Assembly: GCF_024055575.1 (NCBI RefSeq)
Contig: NZ_JAMXOE010000002.1
Span: 682,001 to 746,000 of the forward strand
Source of the DNA: Mucilaginibacter flavidus
GTDB taxonomy: Bacteria; Bacteroidota; Bacteroidia; Sphingobacteriales; Sphingobacteriaceae
Direction of reading: 5' to 3'
Length of the DNA: 64,000 bases
How positions within the stretch are numbered: the first letter of the stretch is position 1; every line of letters starts with the position of its first letter. The position numbers and the translations under genes were made by a program. A model generated the notes under the pieces. That model searched no databases. It saw only the letters and a program-made list of their open reading frames with translations, and had not been told where the DNA came from. Positions 33,308 to 42,918 of this stretch are shown here, piece by piece.

Positions 33308-33880
33308 TTACTTTTCCCCCGACATTGAAAAAGGCACATCCCCTTTCCCAGCCCCCCTGTGTTTATTCGGCGTTGCCGACATAGATGTTTCAAAGCTCCC
33401 ATCCTTATTTTTCCCTCGCATCAGGCCGGTTTGTTTGTCGTACAGGTTATGGTAATTCTGGCTGCGTTTTTTGTAGACCTCAATTTCGGTAGCAGGTTTT
33501 CCTAGCGCTTTGCCTAATTGGTATATGGCGAAATCGTCATAAGCATATTCCAAAATGCGTGCGGCGTTTTCGTTATTTTTAACATCGTAAGGCACATAAC
33601 CCAGCGTGTTGTAATAATCAACCCCGCGGCGGCCGGCAGCGTTGGGGCCTTTATTATTGGCACCATGCTTTAGGGCTTCATATAACGTTTCAATATCGTA
33701 TCCCCGCCCATCTTTTAAATAAGCCTCTGCAACTACCGATGCGGAGTTATTCCCAATCATACAATCGGCGTACCCCGGGCTGCTCCATTCAGGCAGCCAT
33801 CCACCTTCTTTATAATCGTTCACCAATCCTTCCTGCAACTGCTTGCTTACCGATGGATAAACCAAATTCAGGAATGGGTA
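33308..33880 (-). pseudogene. GH92 alpha-mannosidase fragment
   Basis: The minus-strand reading frame (for example PFLNLVYPSVSKQLQEGLVN, then GWLPEWSSPGYADCMIGNNS and YNTLGYVPYD) matches the central catalytic part of glycoside hydrolase family 92 alpha-mannosidases. Full GH92 enzymes have about 750 residues; only about 185 remain, with neither the N-terminal beta domain nor the C-terminus. The TTG at 33865 is not a true start. It ends in an unrelated tail from a frame change near 33345. The remnant implies a lost glycan-use locus; the ThuA remnant lies nearby. Confidence 0.75.
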
Positions 33881-34070
33881 TTAAAGGATGTGTTAAAATT
33901 TGGGTTAATAGCGTTAAAAATTTTTTAACCGGGCCGAATTAACCGGTTTTTTAACCGGGGGACGGTTAATTGGGTTGATTAGGTTGGATTGGGTTGGGGA
34001 AATTAAAGACTACGATTTTTGTTTATTCCGCTACGCCGCTTCGATGTGGAAGCATAAGCATTTTTTTTAT
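33881..34070. other. Intergenic stretch, nothing recognised
   Basis: The stretch contains several short TTAACCGG-type direct repeats (33918-33975) but no gene. Confidence 0.4.
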
Positions 34071-34113
34071 GAAAAGTGCTGACACTAATTTGTCAGTACT
34101 TTTCGCGTTTTTT
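34071..34113 (+). terminator. Intrinsic terminator-like hairpin
   Basis: GAAAAGTGCTGACA (34071-34084) pairs with TGTCAGTACTTTTC (34091-34104), with one G-U wobble, and is followed by GCGTTTTTT. The function is likely termination of a transcript from the left, though no intact gene ends directly before it. Confidence 0.6.
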
Positions 34114-34188
34114 AGGGTAGCAGACAAGGCAAAAAGTGCATTATTAATGCAGAAACAAGGTTTTTAACACGTTAGGGCGAGCTGTTCC

Positions 34189-34234
34189 TGTTCCACCCTG
34201 TTCCTTATGTTCCACTGTGAACAGGGTGGAACAG
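34189..34234. repeat. 16-bp perfect inverted repeat
   Basis: CTGTTCCACCCTGTTC (34189-34204) and its exact reverse complement (34219-34234) are separated by 14 bases. It lies about 55 bases upstream of the FkbH-like gene and could be an operator or a leader hairpin. Confidence 0.65.
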
Positions 34235-34289
34235 CGGCATAAACCTATGCCTTTATCATTATCCTGTATTTATTTATAATTTTATCATC

Positions 34290-36011
34290 ATGAAGATTTT
34301 TTCGGAGCTGAAAAAAAACCTAAAGAACGACTTTTCAAATTTGACACCTGTTAAAGTTGCGTTGCTCGGCGATAACCCAACGCAATTACTGACTATCGCT
34401 TTGCGTGGAACAGGCTATGACATGGGGTTTGATTTACAAATTTGGGAGGCCGGTTTCGCCCAAATTGAGCGGCAGGTATTTGACCATGCTTCGGAATTTT
34501 ATGCCTATAAACCCGATGTTGTTATTGTTTTTCATTCATCGCACCAGCTGCTTCAAAAATATAACAAGCTAAACCCGGAAGATTACAGCAGCTTAGCCGA
34601 AGAACGATTAAAGCAGGTTGAAAATCTGACGGCGGCGATAAATTCCGGCTTAACAGCAAAAATCATCTACTATAACTATCCCGAAATAAATGACGCTGTT
34701 TTTGGCAGTTACGCCAATAAAACGCCGTCATCATTCCTATTCCAAACCCGAAAGCTTAATTACGGATTGATGGAATTCGCCACGAATAATGCAGGATTTT
34801 ACATTTGTGATTTAGCGGCTATTCAAAATCAATATGGTAAAGCAACCCTTTTTCAGCCGTCTGTGTATATCAATACAGGAATGGTTTTAAGCATTGATAT
34901 TTTACCCAAAGTTGCCGCCCGTACTGTTGAGGTTATCGCTGCTATGTACGGAAAATTTAAGAAATGCCTGGTATTTGACCTGGACAACACTATTTGGGGC
35001 GGTGTGATCGGCGATGACGGTATCGAAAACATACAGCTCGGCAGCCTGGGCATCGGCAAGGCTTTTACCGAATTGCAACACTGGCTGAAAAAATTAAAAA
35101 ACAGGGGCATCATCCTTGTAGCCTGCAGCAAAAATACGGAAGCCATTGCAATGGAAGCTTTTGAAAAGCATCCTGATATGGTTCTGAAACCCGATGACAT
35201 CGCCATGTTTGCCATTAATTGGGATAACAAAGTCGACAACCTGCATCGCATTCAAAGTACGCTTAACATTGGGTTTGATTCGATGGTATTTTTGGATGAT
35301 AACCCTTTTGAACGAGACATGGTCAAGGAAAATATCCCGGATATAACTGTCCCTGATTTACCCGCCGATTCCGCCGATTACCTTGAATATCTGTACAGTC
35401 TTAACCTGTTCGAAACTGCGTCTTGGTCAAACGAAGACGCAGAACGCACAAAGCATTACCAAATAGAAGCAAAACGAACTAATGAACAACAAAGCTTTGT
35501 TAACGAAGATGATTTTTTAAAAAGCTTAAATATGTTTTCGGTGGTGGAACCATTTACTAACTTCAATATACCCAGGGCCGCGCAGCTTACCCAACGCTCA
35601 AACCAGTTTAACGTACGCACAGTAAGATATACAGAAGCAGAATTGAAGAAGCTGGCGGAATCCATAGGCGTGTTCTCATTTTCATTTACACTGGCCGATA
35701 AATTTGGTGATAACGGCCTGATAGCTGCTGTTATCCTCAAAAAAGAAGATGACGACACTTTGTTTATAGATACCTGGCTGATGAGTTGCAGGGTGCTGAA
35801 ACGGGGAATGGAAAACTTTGTGTTAAATGAATTGATTGACGCCGCCGCCAGAAACGACTTTAAATACTTAAAAGGTGAATACCTGCCAACAGCAAAAAAC
35901 GGCATAGTGGCAGACCATTATGCAAATCTAGGCTTTACCGAACGAGATGGATATTGGACAATACCGGTCGACAACTATCAAACAAAAAACACTTTTATCA
36001 GCCGTAAATAA
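34290..36011 (+). CDS. FkbH-like HAD-IIIC family enzyme
   Basis: The 573-residue protein has an N-terminal SGNH-like part, a HAD phosphatase-type core with KCLVFDLDNTIWGGVIGDDG (near residue 230), and a C-terminal GNAT-like part. This is the FkbH layout. Characterised relatives load a glyceryl unit from 1,3-bisphosphoglycerate onto an acyl carrier protein and dephosphorylate it. An acyl carrier protein gene stands two genes downstream, which fits. The stop codon overlaps the methyltransferase start by one base (TAATG), so translation is coupled. The exact unit made here is not known. Confidence 0.9.
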   Translation: MKIFSELKKNLKNDFSNLTPVKVALLGDNPTQLLTIALRGTGYDMGFDLQIWEAGFAQIERQVFDHASEFYAYKPDVVIVFHSSHQLLQKYNKLNPEDYSSLAEERLKQVENLTAAINSGLTAKIIYYNYPEINDAVFGSYANKTPSSFLFQTRKLNYGLMEFATNNAGFYICDLAAIQNQYGKATLFQPSVYINTGMVLSIDILPKVAARTVEVIAAMYGKFKKCLVFDLDNTIWGGVIGDDGIENIQLGSLGIGKAFTELQHWLKKLKNRGIILVACSKNTEAIAMEAFEKHPDMVLKPDDIAMFAINWDNKVDNLHRIQSTLNIGFDSMVFLDDNPFERDMVKENIPDITVPDLPADSADYLEYLYSLNLFETASWSNEDAERTKHYQIEAKRTNEQQSFVNEDDFLKSLNMFSVVEPFTNFNIPRAAQLTQRSNQFNVRTVRYTEAELKKLAESIGVFSFSFTLADKFGDNGLIAAVILKKEDDDTLFIDTWLMSCRVLKRGMENFVLNELIDAAARNDFKYLKGEYLPTAKNGIVADHYANLGFTERDGYWTIPVDNYQTKNTFISRK

Positions 36012-36928
36012 TGGAGCACCCGGTAAATTATATTTATAATAAAATTGCGGCGCTTAACCCCATGCATGGCAAAAAGCTAAAAAAGAATATCGCTTTTTTT
36101 GATGATGGATATTATGATTTGGCAGATGCCTTCTTCGAAAAATACACCGGTATATTGCATGCACAGAACAAAACCTTAGACTACGCCATTGATTGTTACC
36201 TGCAAATGATTGCCGACGTAAATGCCGAGACAATTGAGTTTTTACGCACGGGCAAATACAGCAGCACCACGTTCGAAGAAGTAATCCAGCGCGTTTACGC
36301 CCGCCCGGAAACCATGGAATATTATATGCATGGGTTAATTATGTCGCAGTTTTTGTGGAAGCATCACTATCAAATAGTTGATTTTTTCATCAGCAATTTG
36401 CCTGCTTATAAAGATGAAACCAAAAGCTATTTGGAGATTGGCGCCGGGCATGGTTATTATCTTTCAAAAGCGCTGGAGATACTGGACGACAAAACGTTTT
36501 TTACGGTTGTAGATATCAGCGAAACGTCCATCGCGTTAGCAAAAGACTTTATAAAAGATGACCGGGTTGAATTTAATCTCCAAAATATTTACGATTTCAA
36601 CAGCGATAAGAAATTCGACTTTATAACACTTGGCGAAGTACTGGAACATGTAGAAAACCCGTTACAACTGCTGGTAAAAGTTAATGACCTGCTTAGCGAA
36701 GATGGTGTGCTATTTTTAACCACTCCCACCAATGCTCCGGCCATCGACCATATTTACCTATTTGAAAGTGCCGACTTTATACGGGATATGATACATGTAG
36801 CCGGGTTTAAAATTGAAATGGAAGTAGATCTGTTGACCGAAGATGTATCACCGGAACGGGCCGCGAAATTTAAAATAGCCACCCTTTACGGCGCATTTGT
36901 TAAAAAAGATAAAGCAGCTTATTTATAA
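36011..36928 (+). CDS. Class I SAM-dependent methyltransferase
   Basis: The 305-residue protein has an all-helical N-terminal part (about 1-125) and a Rossmann-type methyltransferase domain with SYLEIGAGHGYYLSKALEI (motif I), FTVVDISETSIALAKDF and DFITLGEVLEHVENPLQLL. Its substrate is not evident. Sitting between an FkbH-like enzyme and an acyl carrier protein, it probably methylates a carrier-bound intermediate, as O-methyltransferases do in methoxymalonyl-ACP pathways (inference). It overlaps the previous gene by one base and ends six bases before the carrier protein gene. Confidence 0.85.
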   Translation: MEHPVNYIYNKIAALNPMHGKKLKKNIAFFDDGYYDLADAFFEKYTGILHAQNKTLDYAIDCYLQMIADVNAETIEFLRTGKYSSTTFEEVIQRVYARPETMEYYMHGLIMSQFLWKHHYQIVDFFISNLPAYKDETKSYLEIGAGHGYYLSKALEILDDKTFFTVVDISETSIALAKDFIKDDRVEFNLQNIYDFNSDKKFDFITLGEVLEHVENPLQLLVKVNDLLSEDGVLFLTTPTNAPAIDHIYLFESADFIRDMIHVAGFKIEMEVDLLTEDVSPERAAKFKIATLYGAFVKKDKAAYL

Positions 36929-36933
36929 CCCCT

Positions 36934-37179
36934 ATGGACAGAAACGAGATATTAAATACCGTTAATAATGTTTTTATTGATGTGCTGGACGATGATTCGC
37001 TGGTTTTAACCGAAGCAACCACAGCTAATGATGTTGAGGAATGGGATTCATTAAACCATATCCAGTTGGTGGTAGCCATTGAGCGGCAGTTTAAGATCCG
37101 CTTTGCATCGCAGGAGATTTTGAGCTGGCAAAACGTCGGTGAAATGATTGATTCGATAGCCGCAAAATTAAACCAGTAG
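36934..37179 (+). CDS. Acyl carrier protein
   Basis: The 81-residue acidic protein has the carrier motif WDSLNHIQLVVAIE near residue 37, in which the Ser of DSL takes the 4'-phosphopantetheine arm. It is distinct from the housekeeping fatty-acid carrier by its surroundings: it closes a three-gene operon with the FkbH-like enzyme and the methyltransferase. It should carry the unit made by these enzymes to a transferase coded elsewhere. A candidate is the MBOAT protein at 48295-49734 (inference). Confidence 0.9.
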   Translation: MDRNEILNTVNNVFIDVLDDDSLVLTEATTANDVEEWDSLNHIQLVVAIERQFKIRFASQEILSWQNVGEMIDSIAAKLNQ

Positions 37180-37256
37180 GCCTTCCCAACATGAAAAAGC
37201 CGTTAACCATTTTCATGATTAACGACTTATGCAAAGGGTTTTGGGTTTGATTATCT

Positions 37257-39653
37257 TTATTTGCTGCCCGAAACCTGCATTGGGTTTACACCCACTGACT
37301 GGCCCCGTGCTGCGGCAGCACTAACTTTTTGTTTAAACACCTGGAATTTTGATGGCTCCGGCATTTTGCCCCAATAGTTATTGCTTTCGTCAATGTCTGC
37401 GGTTTCGCGCATTGGGTCGAGTTTAATCGAGGCTACTTCTTTATCCTGTATGTAGAATTTGGAAGCGTGTTTTTCGTTTAGTCTCCAGATTTGCGCTGGT
37501 ATCCGGTCAACAGTTTTTGTACCATCGGCAAAGGTAAATTCAACAATTATCGGCATAACCAGGCCACCTTTGTTGCTAAAGTCGAGCTGATAGAAGAATT
37601 TGCCGGCGTATTTGGTTTTATCCTCGTCAGTCATGGCTTCAGCAATGGCGCTCTGTTGAGGAGTCGCAAGTTCCTTGGTCATGTTATTGAATTTGGTGGT
37701 ATCAACAGCAGCCAGGCCACGGTCGTATTTGTAATAAAAATCCTGTACCGAAGGGTCCTGGTCAACATAAAATTTGATATTCTTGTCTTCGCGGTTGCGG
37801 ATTTTTGAGATATCATCGAAATCATTAACAGCCGGGGCATCAGCTTTTCTTGCAACCCTACGGTTAAACTGCGGCATTTTGCCATTCAGATCAGCTTTGG
37901 CGACCTTTACTGAGTCGAGCGAGATATCGCAAGGCTCGATGCCGTAAAACCAGCCCCTCCAAAACCAATCGAGATTTTCGCCGCTGGCGTCGCCCATGGT
38001 ACGGAAAAAGTCGGCCGGGGTTGGGTGTTTAAATTCCCAGCGTTTTGCGTATTCTTTAAAGGCGTAGTCGAATAATTTACGGCCCATAATGGTTTCGCGT
38101 AAAATATTCAGCGCGGTAGCCGGCTTGGTATAGGCGTTCGGGCCAAAGCGAACAATGTTTTCCGAGTTCGACATTACCGGCTCCAACTCGTTTTTAGGCA
38201 GCTTCATGTAGTCGGTAATGGTATAGGCCGCACCTTTTTTGCTTGGATATTTGTTATCCCAAAGTTCCTCGGTAAGGTACTCCATAAAGGAGTTAAGACC
38301 TTCGTCCATCCATGTCCACTGGCGCTCATCGCTGTTTACAATCATGGGGAAAAAGTTGTGGCCAACTTCATGGATTACCACACCAATCATCCCGTTTTTG
38401 GTGCTTTCGCTATAGGTACCGTCTTTTTCGGTACGGCCGTAGTTAAAGCAAATCATCGGGTATTCCATACCATTTGCGGCTTCAACACTTTGTGCAACTG
38501 GATAAGGGAACGGAAAAGTAAAGCTCGAGTAGCTTTTTACGGTGTGCGCAACCAATTTGGTCGACAGCTTGCGGTAAAGGTTGTACGCCTCTTTACCATA
38601 ATAGCTCATGCACATAACGGTTTTACCGCTAACCTTTTGGCCCATACCGTCCCAAACAAACTTACGCGATGAACCCCATGCAAAGTCGCGCACATTGTTG
38701 GCCTGGAAGACCCAGGTCTTTTTGGCAGTAGTAGGTGATGTTTCGCGTTTTTTAGCTTCGTCAAGTGTTACAATTTCAACAGGCTCGCTTGAAGTTTTGG
38801 CTTTGTTATATCGGGCAAGTTGAGTTGGTGTTAATACCGCTGCATAGTTAATACATTCGCCTGTTGCTCCGATAACGTGATCTGCCGGTACGGTCATCTG
38901 TACTTTAAAGTTACCGAAGGTTAAGGCAAATTCCCCCCTGCCGGTAAACTGGTGGTTTTGCCACCCCTGGAAATCGCTGTAAACACACAGGCGCGGGTAC
39001 CACTGCGTCATAGTGAACAAGTAGTTGCCATCACCAGGGAAATACTCATATCCGCCACGACCGCCGAGGCTCATCCTGTCGGATATTTTATAGTTCCATT
39101 TTACGGTAAATATCATTTTCGTGCCCGGTTTCAAAGCTGCAGGCAAATCAATGCGCAGCATTGTTTTGTTAACAATGTATGGCAAGCTTTTGCCAAGCAC
39201 ATCAGTTATGCTCATTATTTTATCGCCATAGCCATTATCGCCGGCAGTTTTCGTAGCCCTGTCCAGCTGTAAGGTACCTGCCCCGCGCGGCATAAGCGAA
39301 CTTTGCTGATAGTTGGCATTGTCGTTGTTGTTATGCTCGTTTTCGTCCAGTTGCAGCCAGATGTAATCAAGCGGATCGGGTGAGTTGTTATAGTAGGTGA
39401 TGGTTTCGCTGCCCGTAAGCTTCAGGTTCTTTTCGTCCAGGTCGCATTTGATGTCGTAATCTGCACGTTGCTGCCAGTACTTGGTTCCCGGTGCACCGCT
39501 GGCGGTGCGTTGCTCGTTGGGCGTATTTAAAATAGTGCCCAACTGTTCAAATTTGTTACCATGGTTGCTTGTCGGATTGTTTTGAATATCCTGCGCCTTT
39601 ACAAAAGCGCCAATAGCCAGGGTGCAAAAAAGTGAGGTAAAAACTTTTTTCAT
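37257..39653 (-). CDS. M1-family metallopeptidase
   Basis: The 798-residue protein has a signal peptide (GAFVKAQ) and an aminopeptidase-N-like fold. The zinc motif HEVGHNFFPMIVNSDERQWT continues to WMDE, giving HExxH and the third ligand Glu (near residue 445). The substrate-binding GxMEN-like motif appears as NGMEYP before it. It is a periplasmic or secreted zinc aminopeptidase. A HupE/UreJ-like gene and a DUF6702 gene follow upstream on the genome in an arrangement also seen in other Bacteroidota. The length is slightly above that of short M1 members and the gene looks complete. Confidence 0.95.
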   Translation of the reverse strand: MKKVFTSLFCTLAIGAFVKAQDIQNNPTSNHGNKFEQLGTILNTPNEQRTASGAPGTKYWQQRADYDIKCDLDEKNLKLTGSETITYYNNSPDPLDYIWLQLDENEHNNNDNANYQQSSLMPRGAGTLQLDRATKTAGDNGYGDKIMSITDVLGKSLPYIVNKTMLRIDLPAALKPGTKMIFTVKWNYKISDRMSLGGRGGYEYFPGDGNYLFTMTQWYPRLCVYSDFQGWQNHQFTGRGEFALTFGNFKVQMTVPADHVIGATGECINYAAVLTPTQLARYNKAKTSSEPVEIVTLDEAKKRETSPTTAKKTWVFQANNVRDFAWGSSRKFVWDGMGQKVSGKTVMCMSYYGKEAYNLYRKLSTKLVAHTVKSYSSFTFPFPYPVAQSVEAANGMEYPMICFNYGRTEKDGTYSESTKNGMIGVVIHEVGHNFFPMIVNSDERQWTWMDEGLNSFMEYLTEELWDNKYPSKKGAAYTITDYMKLPKNELEPVMSNSENIVRFGPNAYTKPATALNILRETIMGRKLFDYAFKEYAKRWEFKHPTPADFFRTMGDASGENLDWFWRGWFYGIEPCDISLDSVKVAKADLNGKMPQFNRRVARKADAPAVNDFDDISKIRNREDKNIKFYVDQDPSVQDFYYKYDRGLAAVDTTKFNNMTKELATPQQSAIAEAMTDEDKTKYAGKFFYQLDFSNKGGLVMPIIVEFTFADGTKTVDRIPAQIWRLNEKHASKFYIQDKEVASIKLDPMRETADIDESNNYWGKMPEPSKFQVFKQKVSAAAARGQSVGVNPMQVSGSK

Positions 39654-39803
39654 TGTTAATTATTATTTGTTTAGTCAGTTTACTAGTTAGTCGAAAATTC
39701 GGAAAAGACCGAAATTCCGAAAGAAAATTGGTGCTGTTATAACCCGAAATTATCATTCCGTATTAAAATATAAAATCCGAAATCGAAATTCCGAAATCCG
39801 AAA

Positions 39804-40382
39804 TCAAAAAGGCAATCTCTCCAAAGCCATCTTTAAAGATAATGCAAAAACACCCGCCGACAAGAAAAAGACCCAGTCGCGGCGTTTCACCTTGATAACA
39901 TTTAAGAACAGCACACCAATTATCAATATAATAGCCACCACCACAATTTGGCCGGCTTCCAGCCCGATATTAAATCCAAACAAACCTAAACCAATGGTTT
40001 GGTCCTTTGCCAGCATTATGCGGATAGCGTTTGCAAAACCCATCCCGTGGATAAGGCCGAAACACAATGCAAGATAATAATTTATCTTCGCACTTGTATC
40101 CCGCCGGTTTATTTGAAATATATTATTCAGTGCTGTAATAAATATAGTGCAGGGTATTAAAAACTCCACCCATTTGCTCGAAAACCGTATCACATCATAA
40201 ACGCTTAACGCCAGCGTTAATGAATGGCCAATGGTAAAAGCCGTAACCAGTATCAGTACCCGTTTAATATCGCGGATTGAAAATACGCATGCCAGGGCAA
40301 GAATGAACAACTGATGGTCAAGGGCATCGGCACTAATGATGTGCTGCCAACCCATCTTAAAATAAAAAGCAAAGTCGGACAT
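39804..40382 (-). CDS. HupE/UreJ-family membrane protein
   Basis: The 192-residue protein has about six hydrophobic helices. Two histidine motifs stand out: WQHIISADALDHQLFILAL near the N-terminus and LTAFTIGHSLTLALSVYDV in the second helix, with LIHGMGFANAI further on. These are hallmarks of HupE/UreJ-type proteins, linked to nickel or related metal transport, though the Bacteroidota versions have no proven substrate. It lies next to the M1 peptidase on the same strand and head to head with a DUF6702 gene. Confidence 0.85.
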   Translation of the reverse strand: MSDFAFYFKMGWQHIISADALDHQLFILALACVFSIRDIKRVLILVTAFTIGHSLTLALSVYDVIRFSSKWVEFLIPCTIFITALNNIFQINRRDTSAKINYYLALCFGLIHGMGFANAIRIMLAKDQTIGLGLFGFNIGLEAGQIVVVAIILIIGVLFLNVIKVKRRDWVFFLSAGVFALSLKMALERLPF

Positions 40383-40448
40383 TGCGAACTAACCGATTTA
40401 AGCGCTAAATTTAAGCCGTTTTTTTAACTATAAGAACCAGGGTACCTT

Positions 40449-40973
40449 ATGTGGGCTTTTATTTATCAACCGTTACTATATTGTTACATTGCATTGGGTA
40501 TTGCGCTACCGGCAAAGCCATTAAAAAAGGCTTTCCACCCTATCCATGTAAGCACCACGAACATCAGCTATAACAACCAGGACAGTAAGCTGGAAATCAT
40601 CTGCACCATTTTTACCGACGATTTTGAAGCTGCGCTGGCCAAACAATACCACGCAAAAACCGACCTTACCAAAGCTGAAATGCATGCCGCCATGGATGCA
40701 CTGGTAAAAAAATACGTAACCGGTAACCTGCAGGTTAAAACCGGCACTGCTCCATTAAACCTTAATTACCTCGGCTTCGAAATTAACAAAGAGGCTACCG
40801 ATGTTTATATTGAAACCGACAAAACACCCCCGGTTAAAAAAATAGCCGTGGACGTAAGCCTGCTGCACAACCAGTTTGATGACCAGATAAACATTGTGCA
40901 CATTACCATAAACGGCGTACGAAAAAGCGAAAAATTGGATTACCCGGATAAAAGGGTGGAGCAGGTATTTTAA
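40449..40973 (+). CDS. DUF6702-family protein
   Basis: The 174-residue protein has a signal or anchor helix (LLYCYIALGIALPAKP) followed by the DUF6702 motif KAFHPIHVSTTNISYNNQDS, ICTIFTDDFEAALAKQYH and a C-terminal NIVHITINGVRKSEKLDYP. The family is restricted to Bacteroidota, exported, and often adjacent to HupE/UreJ and M1 peptidase genes as here; its function is unknown. The gene diverges from the HupE/UreJ gene with 66 bases between the starts, room for one shared control region. Confidence 0.8.
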   Translation: MWAFIYQPLLYCYIALGIALPAKPLKKAFHPIHVSTTNISYNNQDSKLEIICTIFTDDFEAALAKQYHAKTDLTKAEMHAAMDALVKKYVTGNLQVKTGTAPLNLNYLGFEINKEATDVYIETDKTPPVKKIAVDVSLLHNQFDDQINIVHITINGVRKSEKLDYPDKRVEQVF

Positions 40974-41092
40974 CCTAGGTTTAATTGAATGAATGAAGGC
41001 AATTATATATAAGCTGGGACAGCCAACATATATTTACCGAATATTTGCAAACTATACTAAACAAATAGCAACTTTAGCTAAATTCCACTGGG

Positions 41093-41278
41093 ATGAAATT
41101 ATATAACACATATTTTTTATTGATCGGAATTATATTATTATCAGCAGGGATTTATTTAGGATTTTTCAGTCCGAAAATCCACGGCAATCAAATACTTAAT
41201 ATGATATTGGCATCAACAATAACTACTGGGTTTGTTTTCGTTATGCGAAGTTTTTATAAACCTAAAATATCCAAATAG
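41093..41278 (+). CDS. Small two-helix membrane protein
   Basis: This 61-residue frame has two hydrophobic helices (YFLLIGIILLSAGIYLGFF and ILNMILASTITTGFVFVM) joined by a short polar loop with KIHGN, and a basic end (RSFYKPKISK). This is a plausible small inner-membrane protein. I do not recognise a family. It starts at an ATG and stands alone between DUF6702 and a kelch-like lipoprotein gene. Confidence 0.5.
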   Translation: MKLYNTYFLLIGIILLSAGIYLGFFSPKIHGNQILNMILASTITTGFVFVMRSFYKPKISK

Positions 41279-41632
41279 CGATCCCAGCTGATAAATTACT
41301 TCTAAATGAGTTGATTAGTTAAAACAACGATTCAATTTAACCACGGGACGGCTTTCGCCGATATCTACGTTAATGCCGGGGCATCTGATTTTCGGTCAAT
41401 TTTAAATTGGGCAGCTCAGCCAAGACTCCTGGCTAAATAAAAAGCTATTCTAAACTCAGGCAACCTAACCTGCTATCTTTCAGTATTGTTAAGTACAACT
41501 GCAATTAAACTATTTTCTTTTAAAACAGCTGTATCAAAACGGTGTTTTTACCCGTAATTAACAATACAACTATTGCATTTGCCGTTATTATACCGATGCT
41601 TTTGGTTGTTTTATTATATTAAACTTTACTGT
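41279..41632. other. Intergenic stretch, nothing recognised
   Basis: No gene, hairpin or repeat beyond chance is visible in these 354 bases upstream of the kelch-like lipoprotein gene. Confidence 0.45.
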
Positions 41633-42730
41633 ATGAAAAAGGTATCCTCACTTATTTGCGCCGCTGTTTTACTGGCGATGATTAGTTCGTGTTCAAATAA
41701 AAGTACGCCGGCGCCCCCTGTGGACAACGGCGGTGGATTTACAAAAATAGCATTCAACGGCACGGGCGATATGACCGTAGCGCGCAGCAATTTTGCGGGC
41801 GCCGGCATTGGCGGAGCCGCTTTTTTTGCAGGCGGCAGCGCTGATAATGGCGCTACTTTTTCGAAAGTTGTAGATGTGTACGATGTGCTTGGAAACACTT
41901 GGTTTGCAGGCAATTTAAGTGAAGCACGTTATATGCTTGCAGGCGCAGGTGGTGGTGGTAAAGTTGCTTTTGGCGGCGGAAAAGGAGCAACAGGCGTTTC
42001 AAAAACAGTTGATATTTTCGACGCAAACAAAAACGTTTGGACTACCGCTCAGTTAAGCGAAGCACGGGCCGGCCTTGCAGCTGCATCTTTAGGTAACATA
42101 ATAATTTTTGCCGGCGGAAAAGGTGCCGCGGGCGTTTCAAAAACAGTAGACATATACAATGCGCTAACTAACACCTGGACAACCGCTCAGCTTAGTGTCG
42201 CACGCACAGGCCTTGCGGCAGCTGCGGCGGGCAGCAAAATTATTTTCGCCGGTGGCGACAATGATGCAGGCGTGCCTTTAAATACCGTCGACATTTATGA
42301 TATTAACACACAGGCCTGGACAACAGCTACGCTTAGCAGCGCCAAAGACCATTTTGCAGGAGCAGGCGCAGGTACTAAGATTGTCTTCGCAGGTGGAAAC
42401 ACCGCGGCAGCGGGCTTGGTGAATACCGCCGACATTTATGACACCTCAACCAACACCTGGACAACAGGCCAACTTTCCGAAGCACGTGAAGACCTCGCGG
42501 CTGCCGGCATCCCCAACAAAATTGTTTTTGGTGGAGGTTATAAAGGCTCCGGGTCATCAACCGTGGTTGATGTTTATGATATTAAAAGCGGCACATGGAG
42601 CACCCTTTCAATAAATAACGGGCGAAACTTGCTGGCTGCTGCAGCTGCCGACTTTGATATTGTATTTGCCGGTGGTCAATCAACAGGCGGCCCTTCAAAA
42701 GAGGCCGACGTGTTTACACTTTCCAACTAA
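41633..42730 (+). CDS. Kelch-repeat lipoprotein
   Basis: The protein of 365 residues has a lipoprotein signal (LLAMISSCSNKS) and about six repeats of some 48 residues, each with the pattern FAGG, VDIYD and a W-T pair, for example KIIFAGGDNDAGVPLNTVDI and NTWTTGQLSEARE. This is a kelch-type beta-propeller, one blade per repeat, presented on the cell surface or in the periplasm. The ligand is unknown. The blades are unusually alike, which suggests recent duplication. The start at 41633 precedes the signal peptide; an in-frame start 60 bases upstream is less likely. Confidence 0.85.
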   Translation: MKKVSSLICAAVLLAMISSCSNKSTPAPPVDNGGGFTKIAFNGTGDMTVARSNFAGAGIGGAAFFAGGSADNGATFSKVVDVYDVLGNTWFAGNLSEARYMLAGAGGGGKVAFGGGKGATGVSKTVDIFDANKNVWTTAQLSEARAGLAAASLGNIIIFAGGKGAAGVSKTVDIYNALTNTWTTAQLSVARTGLAAAAAGSKIIFAGGDNDAGVPLNTVDIYDINTQAWTTATLSSAKDHFAGAGAGTKIVFAGGNTAAAGLVNTADIYDTSTNTWTTGQLSEAREDLAAAGIPNKIVFGGGYKGSGSSTVVDVYDIKSGTWSTLSINNGRNLLAAAAADFDIVFAGGQSTGGPSKEADVFTLSN

Positions 42731-42918
42731 TTTAAAGTTGGTATACTTGCGCAACCGCACCATTTTTAAATGCGGTTGTGCTCGCCAATTCCAGGGGAAA
42801 TAAGGACAAGGCTTAACAAAGTATTCACGAAAGCTGAGATCTTTTGCCACGCCGCACAATACGTCATACTGCGCTACCCCCCCCAGCTAATCCTAAAATC
42901 CTATCAATCCAATAAATC

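Noticed and set aside
34189..34234. Riboswitch upstream of the FkbH-like gene
   Set aside because: Only a simple perfect inverted repeat is visible, with no conserved aptamer core that I recognise.
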